Below are positions 5,976 to 12,997 of a DNA stretch of 64,000 nt, one piece after another. Each line of letters starts with the position of its first letter. Position 1 is the stretch's first letter. The position numbers and the translations under genes were made by a program. Source of the stretch: an uncultured Eubacteriales bacterium. GTDB taxonomy: Bacteria; Bacillota; Clostridia; Christensenellales; Aristaeellaceae. The notes under the pieces are model-generated. The model searched no databases and had not been told where the DNA came from. It worked only from the letters and a program-made list of their open reading frames with translations. The stretch lies in contig CADASK010000020.1 in NCBI GenBank assembly GCA_902790495.1, positions 1-64,000 on the forward strand, given 5' to 3'.

Positions 5976-7709
5976 ATGGCGCTGATCAAGCGCGCCCTGA
6001 CAGCCTGGCAGCGCTGCTGGCGCGAGGATGGCCTGCGCGGCCTGTGGGGTCTGTTCCGCCGCGCCTGCATCCGGGGCATCAACCTGCCCACCATCCGCCG
6101 GCTCCGCGCCATGCGCGCCGAGGAGGAGCGCCGCTACGGCCCCTGGCTGAAGGCCTGCGAGCCCGACGCCGCCGAACGGCAGCGTCAGAGCGCGCGTCAC
6201 TTCTCCCACGGCCTGTCCATCCTGATTCCCACCTGGAACACCCGGCCCGAGTTGCTGACCGCCCTCGCGGATTCCCTCGTCGCCCAGACCGCCCCGCAGT
6301 GGGAGGCCTGCCTGTGGGACGGCCACAGCACCGATCCCGCCACCCTCGAGGCCCTGCGCGCCGCCGCGGCCCGCGACCCGCGCATCCGCGTCACCTTCTC
6401 GGAGGAGAACGGCGGCATCAGCCGCAACACCAACGGCGCGCTATCCATGGCGAACTATGACTGGATCGCCCTGTGCGACCACGACGACCTCCTGGCCCCG
6501 GACGCGGTGTACCGCATCCTGGACGCAGCGGAGGCCGGCGCGGACTTCGTCTACACCGACGAGGACAAGTGCGACGAGGCCGGCCAGCGGTTCTTCGACC
6601 CGCACCTGAAGCCAGATTTCGCGCCGGACAGCCTGCGCTCCGGCAACTACATCTGCCATATGATGGCCATGGAGAAGGCGCTGATGCTCCGCGCCGGCGC
6701 CATGCGCGAGGCCTTCGACGGCAGCCAGGATCACGACCTGGCCCTGCGCGCCACCGAGCTGGCGGAGCATATCGTCCACATCCCCCGGGTGCTCTATCAC
6801 TGGCGGATGGTGAACACCTCCTTCAGCCATCAGAAGATCGAGCAGTGCGCCCACGTGGCCGCCAGCGCCGTTGGCGATCAGCTCCGCCGCCTGGGGCTGC
6901 CCGGCACGTCGGACACCTACCTGCTCAACTGCCGCGTGGATTACGGCGACGACCCGGACATGACGGTCTCGCTGATCCTCACCCCGGCCCAGGACGGCAG
7001 CTGGCGCGGTCTCGGCCGCCTGCTGCGGCGCACGGCCCAACCGATCCATGAGATCATCGCCGTGGGCCATGAAGCGCCGACTATGCGCGGCATCTCCGTG
7101 AAGACCGCCGACAGCCTGAATCAGGCGGCGGAGCTGGCTTCCGGCAAGTCCCTGGTGTTCGTCCAGTGCGGCATGATTCCGGCCCAGCGCGACTGGCTGC
7201 GTCAGCTGACCATGTTCCTGCGCAGGCAGGACGTCGGCTGCGCGGGCGCGCCCATCACGGATCGGCGGCACTGCTACCTGCACTGCGGCTACGCGGTGGA
7301 CGTGCCCGGTGGCGCGCTCAGCCACCACCTGGGCGCCTTCTCGGCGGGCGTAACCTACCAATACAATGACCGCGTGGTGCGCAACGTCAGCGGCGTGTCC
7401 TCGTACCTGATGGCCATCCGCCGGGACGTGTTCCGGCGCCTCGACGGCTTCCGAGTCTACGCCAGCGACCTGCGAGGCGCGGAGCTCGGCGTCCGGGCGA
7501 TGCGCGCGGGGTATCTGAATGTGATCACGCCCTTTGCGCTGATGCGCGCGCCCCGCGGGGCGGGCTGTCTGACGGCGTCTGCGCCGGAGGAGGATCTCCG
7601 CCGGATGCGGGAGGCGCTCGGCCCGGTGCGGGAGAGGTATTACAGCCCGCTGTTTGAGAAGGTCAAGGGCACCATGTCCATTGATTTTGACAGGAAGCTG
7701 AGCGATTGA
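5976..7709 (+). CDS. Family 2 glycosyltransferase, probable surface polysaccharide synthesis
   Basis: This 577-residue protein has an N-terminal basic/helical region (1-75) and a GT-A fold. LSILIPTWNT (about 80-89) starts the nucleotide-sugar site; ALCDHDDLL (about 165-173) carries the DxD-like metal motif; VYTDEDK and QDHDLALRA are typical of O-antigen and rhamnan-type GT2 enzymes. A weaker second GT-like half follows (about 330-577, with VSLILTPAQDG and DVGCAGAPI), apparently lacking a DxD motif. No membrane segments are seen. GGAGGAGG at 5961-5968 supports ATG 5976. It precedes an ABC polysaccharide export pair on the same strand, so it probably builds the exported glycan. The sugar specificity is unknown. 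Confidence 0.88.
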   Translation: MALIKRALTAWQRCWREDGLRGLWGLFRRACIRGINLPTIRRLRAMRAEEERRYGPWLKACEPDAAERQRQSARHFSHGLSILIPTWNTRPELLTALADSLVAQTAPQWEACLWDGHSTDPATLEALRAAAARDPRIRVTFSEENGGISRNTNGALSMANYDWIALCDHDDLLAPDAVYRILDAAEAGADFVYTDEDKCDEAGQRFFDPHLKPDFAPDSLRSGNYICHMMAMEKALMLRAGAMREAFDGSQDHDLALRATELAEHIVHIPRVLYHWRMVNTSFSHQKIEQCAHVAASAVGDQLRRLGLPGTSDTYLLNCRVDYGDDPDMTVSLILTPAQDGSWRGLGRLLRRTAQPIHEIIAVGHEAPTMRGISVKTADSLNQAAELASGKSLVFVQCGMIPAQRDWLRQLTMFLRRQDVGCAGAPITDRRHCYLHCGYAVDVPGGALSHHLGAFSAGVTYQYNDRVVRNVSGVSSYLMAIRRDVFRRLDGFRVYASDLRGAELGVRAMRAGYLNVITPFALMRAPRGAGCLTASAPEEDLRRMREALGPVRERYYSPLFEKVKGTMSIDFDRKLSD

Positions 7710-7740
7710 CGCTCATCTTTCGGCTCTGGCAGCAGGGGGA

Positions 7741-7799
7741 TTTCGCCGCCTGCGGGCGGCGACCCGGGGGCTTTGCGATCGCCCCCGGGACCCCTTCGC
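7741..7799 (+). repeat. Element A copy A5
   Basis: H1 GCCGCC/GGCGGC; H2 arms CCCGGGGGC/GCCCCCGGG; tail ACCCCTTCGC. Confidence 0.85.
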
Positions 7800-7849
7800 C
7801 CGCATCCTTTTCTTTGAGCTGTTCAATTTGGCAGCCGAACGTCTCTTCT

Positions 7850-7900
7850 TGGCTCCCCTATGAGGGGAGCTGGCATCGCGTCAGCGATGACTGAGGGGTT
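7850..7900 (+). repeat. Element B copy 2
   Basis: H1 CTCCCCT/AGGGGAG; H2 CATCGC/GCGATG with loop GTCA; tail CTGAGGGGTT, complementary to CCCCT of the H1 5' arm. Confidence 0.75.
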
Positions 7901-7993
7901 GGCTGCCAGCGATGCTGGAGTGGTTGGCATAGCCTCTCCTTATCTACGCCTAAGTTCCTTATCCCATCATCATCCTCTGGAGGCAAAGCGACC

Positions 7994-9454
7994 GTGAAAG
8001 AGACCTGGAAGGATCCCGCCTATATCAGGAAGCGCGGACTGCAGCTGACGGCCATCCTGGCTGCGGTGCTGCTGCTCATCGGCTGGATCGTCAGCGATTC
8101 CTGGAGCACCCGCGGGTATATGAGCGAATCCATCGCCCGCTCCGCCCTGCTGGCCATGCCCCACGACGGGCTGGTGGTGGAGCAGGGGCTGAACGCCGAG
8201 TGCGAGCAGCTGGACGCCATCGTGCTGGCCCTGACGCCCACCGCCTCCGAGAGCGCGGGCAGCGTCACCGCCGACATCGTGCAGAAGGGCCAGGTGATCG
8301 CCTCTCGGGAGGCCGACCTGACCGGCGCGGGCGACGAGCTGCCGCTGATCTTCGCGGAGCAGCCGCCGACTCTCACCGCTGACACCGTGCTGCGCCTTAC
8401 CTTCCACGAGCCCGAGGCCGGCAGCCCCGGCGCGCTGCCCGCCCTCTGGTCGGGCGATATGGTGGACGTGGGCAAGTTCACCATGGAGGCCCAGGGCCTG
8501 GACAGCCTCACGGTGGACGGCGAAGCGCGCCATGCCCGGCTGTGCATGACCGTCAGCGGCCACTCCGCCAGTGCCATTATGCGGTGGTACTGGCCCGTGT
8601 GCGGCGCGCTCGTGCTGCTGGCCCTGGCCCTCACCCTGCGCACGGCCTCGGCGGCCAAGCGCCAGCGCCGCAGCCTCATCCTGACCCTGCTGGAGATGCA
8701 GGGCCGCTATTCCTTCCTGCTGCACCAGCTGGTGAGCCGCGATTTCAACACGAAGTACCGCCAGTCGCTGCTGGGCGTGCTGTGGAGCTTCCTCAACCCG
8801 CTGCTGACCATGAGTGTGCAGTACGTCATCTTCTCCACCATCTTCAAGAGCTCCATCCCGAATTTCCCGGGCTACCTGCTCACAGGCATCATCTTCTTCA
8901 ACTTCTTCTCCGAGTCGGTCAACCTGGGCATCGACTCCATCGTGGCCAACGGCAGCCTGATCACCAAGGTCTACATGCCGAAGTACATCTACCCCATCAG
9001 CCGCACAGTGTCCTCGCTGATCAACCTGGTCATCTCCCTGGTGCCGCTGCTGCTCCTGCTGCTGTTCACCCGCACGCCCATCACCAAGGCCATCCTGCTG
9101 CTGCCCCTGGCCATCGGCTTCCTGTTCTGCTTTGTGCTGGGCATGGTCTTCATCCTCTGCACGCTGAACGTGTTCTTCCGGGATACGCGCTTCCTCTGGA
9201 GCGTGGTGGTGCTGCTGTGGACCTACGCCACGCCCATCTTCTACCCGGAGACCATCGTGCCCGCGTCGCTGACGACGCTGTATCACATGAACCCCATGTA
9301 CCAGTTCATCTACTTCCTGCGCTGCATCGCGCTGGACGGCGTGACGCCGCCGCCGATCACCTATCTGTACTGCGCGCTGTGCAGCCTGGTGCCCCTGCTC
9401 ATCGGCCTCCTCGTCTTCCGCAAAAACCAGGATAAGTTCGTGTATCATCTGTAA
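7994..9454 (+). CDS. ABC polysaccharide exporter permease with extra N-terminal domain
   Basis: Residues about 230-486 are an ABC-2 type permease of the Wzm/TagG group. The segment from DFNTKYRQSLLGVLWSFLNP through about six hydrophobic helices to NQDKFVYHL is characteristic. Unusually, about 225 residues precede it: a membrane helix at 17-36, an approximately 160-residue extracytoplasmic segment rich in beta-type residues, and a second helix at about 196-216. Ordinary Wzm/TagG permeases of about 260 residues lack this. A short GGAGG at 7978-7982 precedes the GTG start at 7994. It acts with the ATPase encoded 154 nt downstream to move a lipid-linked glycan across the membrane. Whether the extra domain receives the glycan or senses something is unknown. 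Confidence 0.88.
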   Translation: MKETWKDPAYIRKRGLQLTAILAAVLLLIGWIVSDSWSTRGYMSESIARSALLAMPHDGLVVEQGLNAECEQLDAIVLALTPTASESAGSVTADIVQKGQVIASREADLTGAGDELPLIFAEQPPTLTADTVLRLTFHEPEAGSPGALPALWSGDMVDVGKFTMEAQGLDSLTVDGEARHARLCMTVSGHSASAIMRWYWPVCGALVLLALALTLRTASAAKRQRRSLILTLLEMQGRYSFLLHQLVSRDFNTKYRQSLLGVLWSFLNPLLTMSVQYVIFSTIFKSSIPNFPGYLLTGIIFFNFFSESVNLGIDSIVANGSLITKVYMPKYIYPISRTVSSLINLVISLVPLLLLLLFTRTPITKAILLLPLAIGFLFCFVLGMVFILCTLNVFFRDTRFLWSVVVLLWTYATPIFYPETIVPASLTTLYHMNPMYQFIYFLRCIALDGVTPPPITYLYCALCSLVPLLIGLLVFRKNQDKFVYHL

Positions 9455-9489
9455 GCTCCGCCCTCCGCAGGAGCGCCTTTCAAGGGGTT

Positions 9490-9524
9490 CCAGGGGACGC
9501 TTTCCCGCGGAAAGCGTCCCCTGG
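9490..9524 (+). repeat. Perfect 16-bp inverted repeat (element C)
   Basis: CCAGGGGACGCTTTCC and GGAAAGCGTCCCCTGG flank CGC. A similar GGGGAC-rich hairpin occurs at 24231-24262. No T-run follows. Confidence 0.6.
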
Positions 9525-9541
9525 CCCAACCAAATAAACCT

Positions 9542-9567
9542 CCCCTCCCCGCCGCAGCGGGGAGGGG
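9542..9567 (+). repeat. GC hairpin between the exporter genes
   Basis: CCCCTCCCC/GGGGAGGGG with loop GCCGCAGC. It lies 41 nt before the ATPase start and has no T-run, so it may only modulate the mRNA. Confidence 0.5.
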
Positions 9568-9608
9568 TCGGGGGTGGGGTCTCCCATCCCACCTGAAGAG
9601 GTGAAACG

Positions 9609-10352
9609 ATGTCCGACATCATGGTATCCGTAGACCACGTCACCATGGACTTCAAACTCGATGAAAACCGCACCACCAACCTCAAGGAGTGGGCTCTCAA
9701 CGCCCTCCACGGCAAGCGAAAAGTCCGCGTCTTCCACGCCCTAAACGACGTCAGCTTCGAGGTCGAGCGCGGCACCGTGATGGGCGTCATCGGCCAGAAC
9801 GGCGCGGGCAAGAGCACCATCCTCAAGGTCATCAGCGGCATCTACAAGCCCACCTCCGGCAAGGCCGTGGTGCGGGGCCGCGTGGTGCCCATGCTGGAGC
9901 TGGGTTCCGGCTTCGACGCCGAGCTGAGCGGCCGGGAAAACATCTACCTCAACGGCGCGATCCTCGGCTATTCCCGGGAGTTCCTCACCGAGAAGGAGGA
10001 GGAAATCATCGCCTACAGCGAGCTGGGCGACTTTATCAACATGCCGCTGAAGACCTACTCCTCCGGCATGCTGGCCCGCCTGGCCTTCTCCATCTCCACC
10101 ATGGTGCAGCCCGAGGTGCTGATCGTGGACGAGATCCTCGCCGTGGGCGACGAGAACTTCCAGAGCAAGAGCCGCGCCCGCATGATGGAGCTGATGCACG
10201 GCGGTGCCACGGTGCTGTTCGTGAGCCACCAGCTGCAGCAGATCCGCGAGATGTGCAACCGCGTCGTGTGGCTCAACCACGGCCAGGTGGTGGAATGCGG
10301 CGAGACCAACGCCGTCTGCGACGCCTACCACAAGGCTGTGATGGGCGGATGA
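9609..10352 (+). CDS. ABC polysaccharide exporter ATPase (Wzt/TagH type)
   Basis: This 247-residue ATPase powers the adjacent permease. Walker A is GQNGAGKST (62-70), the signature is YSSGMLARLAFS (about 150), and Walker B is VLIVDEILAV (about 171-180). DEILAVGDENFQ is typical of teichoic-acid and O-antigen exporters (TagH, RfbE, Wzt). The 247-residue length shows there is no C-terminal carbohydrate-binding domain, unlike Escherichia coli O9a Wzt. GAAGAGGTG upstream supports ATG 9609. Its stop overlaps the start of rlmH (ATGA), so both are translated from one mRNA. Confidence 0.93.
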   Translation: MSDIMVSVDHVTMDFKLDENRTTNLKEWALNALHGKRKVRVFHALNDVSFEVERGTVMGVIGQNGAGKSTILKVISGIYKPTSGKAVVRGRVVPMLELGSGFDAELSGRENIYLNGAILGYSREFLTEKEEEIIAYSELGDFINMPLKTYSSGMLARLAFSISTMVQPEVLIVDEILAVGDENFQSKSRARMMELMHGGATVLFVSHQLQQIREMCNRVVWLNHGQVVECGETNAVCDAYHKAVMGG

Positions 10353-10828
10353 ACATCACGGTGATCGCCGTCGGCAAGCTGCGGGAGAAGCCCTACCGCA
10401 TGATGGCCGACGAGTACCTCAAGCGCCTGGGCCGCTTCGGGAAGATCCGGGAGATCGAGCTGGACGACCTGCCCGAGCCCGCCAACAGCTCCCCCGCCAT
10501 CGAGCGGCAGATCAAGGACCGCGAGGGCGAGGCCATCCTGAAGCAGCTGAAGCCCGGGGATTATGTGATCGCCCTGACGATCCCGGGCCGGATGCGCTCC
10601 TCCCCCGAGCTGGCGCAGCGCCTGGAGAAGCTCACCAGCGGCGGCGTGTCCCAGATTGTCTTCGTCATCGGCGGATCCCTCGGCCTGTCGGACGCGGTGA
10701 TCGCCCGGGCGGATGAGGAGCTGAGCATGAGTCCCATGACCTTCCCCCACCAGCTGGCCCGCGTGATGCTGCTGGAGCAGGTCTATCGCGCAGCGAAGAT
10801 CAGCGCCGGGGAAAGGTATCATAAATAA
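10349..10828 (+). CDS. rlmH: 23S rRNA pseudouridine-1915 N3-methyltransferase
   Basis: RlmH is a small SPOUT (alpha/beta knot) methyltransferase that methylates pseudouridine 1915 in helix 69 of 23S rRNA using S-adenosylmethionine. The 159-residue length is exactly that of the family. MNITVIAVGKLREKPY, the FVIGGSLGLSD knot motif and the C-terminal FPHQLARVMLLEQVYRA segment are diagnostic. Its ATG overlaps the stop of the exporter ATPase by 4 nt. The stop codon is followed directly by element A6, with no gap. Confidence 0.97.
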   Translation: MNITVIAVGKLREKPYRMMADEYLKRLGRFGKIREIELDDLPEPANSSPAIERQIKDREGEAILKQLKPGDYVIALTIPGRMRSSPELAQRLEKLTSGGVSQIVFVIGGSLGLSDAVIARADEELSMSPMTFPHQLARVMLLEQVYRAAKISAGERYHK

Positions 10829-10885
10829 TTCCGCGCCTGCGGGCGCGGGCAAAGGGCTTTGCGATCGCCCTTTGCAAACCTTCGC
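10829..10885 (+). repeat. Element A copy A6, touching the rlmH stop codon
   Basis: H2 arms GCAAAGGGC/GCCCTTTGC; tail AAACCTTCGC. It begins at the base after TAA. Confidence 0.85.
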
Positions 10886-10932
10886 GCTCGTCCTCAAATG
10901 AAGGATCGATAGGACATAAGGAGAGTAACGGC

Positions 10933-11604
10933 ATGAAAAAACGTCTCTTAGCCTGGCTGCTTGCCCTGATCGTCGCCCTTGGCATGGCCGAGGCCGTCGG
11001 CCTCACCCAGCTGATCTCCCCGGCGCAGGCCTCCTCGGCCCAGACCGAGACCATGCTCGTGGCCAAGTCCAAGAAAAAGAAGAACAAGGCCACGCCCACC
11101 GCCAAGCCGAAGAAGACGCCGAAACCGACCGCGACAGCCACGCCGCAGCCAACCAAGACGCCCAAGCCCACCAAGACGCCGCGCCCCGCCGCGACGCCCA
11201 CCGCCACGCCCTCCGGCCCGATCATCGAGCCCCAGGCCATCGCGGATTATCTGTTCGAGCATGGGGAGCTGCCGCCCAACTTCATCACCAAGAAGGAAGC
11301 ACAAAAACTCGGTTGGGTCACAAAAGCTGAAGCAAGGCAGATGGGGAATATCTCGCTCGCGCGAGACGTGAGCGATGTCGCTCCCGGCTGTTCTATCGGC
11401 GGAGATCGCTTCGGCAATTACGAGGGAAAGTTGCCCACAGCGAAGGGCAGGCAATACTACGAATGTGACTGCTACTATGTCAGTGGTGACCGCAGCCGCT
11501 ACCGCATTGTATATTCCAACGACGGCCTAGTGTTCTACACCGAGGATCACTACAACACCTTTGTGCAGCTGTATCCCAGCGTGCAGCCCACCCGGGCGCC
11601 GTGA
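10933..11604 (+). CDS. Secreted barnase-type ribonuclease with Thr/Pro/Lys linker
   Basis: The 223-residue protein has a signal peptide (about 1-33), a low-complexity KTPKPT-type linker (about 46-95) and a C-terminal guanyl-preferring RNase domain of the barnase/N1/T1 class. The catalytic set is complete and correctly spaced: Lys120 (FITK), Glu177 (YYEC), Arg191 (RYRI) and His206 (DHYN) match barnase Lys27, Glu73, Arg87 and His102, with 14- and 15-residue spacings preserved. A loop of about 10 residues (ARQMGNISLARDV) replaces part of the barnase SKGNL region. No barstar-like gene is adjacent. It might serve in nutrient scavenging or competition. The Thr-Pro linker suggests wall tethering or spacing. 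Confidence 0.92.
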   Translation: MKKRLLAWLLALIVALGMAEAVGLTQLISPAQASSAQTETMLVAKSKKKKNKATPTAKPKKTPKPTATATPQPTKTPKPTKTPRPAATPTATPSGPIIEPQAIADYLFEHGELPPNFITKKEAQKLGWVTKAEARQMGNISLARDVSDVAPGCSIGGDRFGNYEGKLPTAKGRQYYECDCYYVSGDRSRYRIVYSNDGLVFYTEDHYNTFVQLYPSVQPTRAP

Positions 11605-11655
11605 GCCCTCTCAGTCAGCCTGACGGCTGACAGCTCTCCCAAAGGGAGAGCCAGG
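11604..11655 (-). repeat. Element B copy 3 (reverse), overlapping the RNase stop codon
   Basis: H1 GCTCTCCC/GGGAGAGC; H2 GTCAGCC/GGCTGAC; outer GCCCTCTCAGT tail. It begins at the last base of the TGA. Confidence 0.7.
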
Positions 11656-11723
11656 TCAGTTACCCGATCAGCTCTTTCTGAGTGAACTCTCTGGCCCTTT
11701 TCGGGAGCTCGGACGCCTCTCTT

Positions 11724-11773
11724 GCCTCTCCCTCTGGGAGAGGTGGCAGCGCGTATGCGCTGACGGAGAGGGC
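11724..11773 (+). repeat. Element B copy 4
   Basis: H1 CCTCTCCC/GGGAGAGG; H2 CAGCGC/GCGCTG with loop GTAT; tail GGAGAGGGC, complementary to CTCTCC of the 5' arm. Confidence 0.75.
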
Positions 11774-11784
11774 AAGCCGCCGAT

Positions 11785-11810
11785 GCCACCTTCCCCCGGA
11801 GGGGGAAGGC
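11785..11810. repeat. Half element B (H1 only)
   Basis: CCTTCCCCC/GGGGGAAGG stem only. Its right arm (GGAGGGGGAAGG) lies 9 nt before the next start codon and is the only ribosome-site-like sequence there. Confidence 0.6.
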
Positions 11811-11818
11811 TCTCTGAT

Positions 11819-12847
11819 ATGATGATGATTGAAGTTTCAGCAGGCATTATCCGCATCCGCCGCGATGACAGCCGCATCCTTGTCTGTCAACGCGGCGAGG
11901 GACGCCGCAACGCCCACCTCTGGGAATTCCCGGGCGGCAAGCGTGAGGCCGGCGAAAGCGCCGCCGACTGCCTCCGCCGCGAGCTGCTGGAGGAGCTTTC
12001 CCTGCCGGTGGACGGCCTGCGCGAGGTCTGCACGGACGCCGCCCAGGGCATCCGCTTCACTTTCATGGAGGGCATCGCACTGGGCGAGCCCGTCCGCACA
12101 GAGCACGAAGCCCTGCGCTTTGTCCACCCCCGGGAGATGCTGTCCCTCCCCTTCTGCCCGGCGGACGAGCCCGTCGCCCGCTGGCTCGCCCTGCAAAACC
12201 CGCCGCTGACCGCCTTCTTCTGGGACTATGACGGGACGCTGGTGGATTCCTACCCCGCGATGGTGCGCTTTCTCGCCCGGGCGGCGGAGCGGCTGGGCAT
12301 CCGCGTGTCGGAGGGCGAGGCCATCGAGCTGATGAAGCACTCCCTGCCCCACGCGATTTCCATCCTGTGCCGCGGCGATGCGGACATGGAAACCCGGCTC
12401 ATGGCGGCCTTCCGCGAGGAGGAGACCCGCATGACGCCGGCGGACACCCCGCTGCTGCCGGGCATCCGCGAGGCCTTTGACGCCCTGAGCGTTCCAGGCG
12501 CGCGGCACTTCCTGGTGACCCACAACAGCCGGCGCGCGCTGGACACACTGAAGGCCCACGGCCTGCTCGACTTCTTCACCGACTGGGTGACGCGGGAGAA
12601 CGCCTTCCCCCGCAAGCCCGACCCCGCCGCCATCCTGGCGCTGATGCGCCGCCACGGCATCCAGCCGGAGGAGGCCGTGATGATCGGCGACCGCCCGCTG
12701 GACATGGAGTCCGGGAGCGCCGCCGGGATTCTCACCTGTCTGCTGGACACGGACGGGCGATTTGCGGACACCCCCTGTGCGCTGAGGGCGAGCCGTGCGG
12801 GAGAGCTGCCCGCGCTGCTGGCGCCGAAGAAGCCAGTTATTGGATGA
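11819..12847 (+). CDS. Nudix hydrolase - HAD phosphatase fusion
   Basis: Two enzymes share one 342-residue chain. Residues 1-125 are a MutT-like Nudix domain with a complete box: GGKREAGE, REL and EEL (about 39-60). Residues 131-342 are a HAD hydrolase of the phosphoglycolate-phosphatase/beta-phosphoglucomutase group. The nucleophile motif is DYDGTLVDS (Asp136, Asp138); motif II is LVTHNS, motif III is RKPDP, motif IV is GDRPLDMESG. A plausible role is hydrolysis of a damaged or excess nucleotide diphosphate compound followed by dephosphorylation. Three tandem ATGs (11819, 11822, 11825) are possible starts; the frame is open upstream through a repeat. Confidence 0.88.
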   Translation: MMMIEVSAGIIRIRRDDSRILVCQRGEGRRNAHLWEFPGGKREAGESAADCLRRELLEELSLPVDGLREVCTDAAQGIRFTFMEGIALGEPVRTEHEALRFVHPREMLSLPFCPADEPVARWLALQNPPLTAFFWDYDGTLVDSYPAMVRFLARAAERLGIRVSEGEAIELMKHSLPHAISILCRGDADMETRLMAAFREEETRMTPADTPLLPGIREAFDALSVPGARHFLVTHNSRRALDTLKAHGLLDFFTDWVTRENAFPRKPDPAAILALMRRHGIQPEEAVMIGDRPLDMESGSAAGILTCLLDTDGRFADTPCALRASRAGELPALLAPKKPVIG

Positions 12848-12880
12848 AATACATCCTTTGTCTCGTTATCTGAGCGAAGG

Positions 12881-12937
12881 TTCCGCGCCTGCGGGCGCGG
12901 CCAAAGGGCTTTGCGATCGCCCCCTCCACCCCTTCGC
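12881..12937 (+). repeat. Element A copy A7, chimeric
   Basis: The left H2 arm is CCAAAGGGC but the right is GCCCCCTCC with tail ACCCCTTCGC. The arms cannot pair fully. The copy joins two subtypes at the TTTGCGATC loop. Confidence 0.85.
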
Positions 12938-12997
12938 AGCGCTTACTCTACCCTTTCTATATACCAGTTGATCTATCCCTCACGAGGTACACCTGTT

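Noticed and set aside
10886..12000. Barstar-like inhibitor beside the barnase-type RNase
   Set aside because: Frames on both strands next to the RNase were checked; none looks like a ~90-residue acidic barstar protein.
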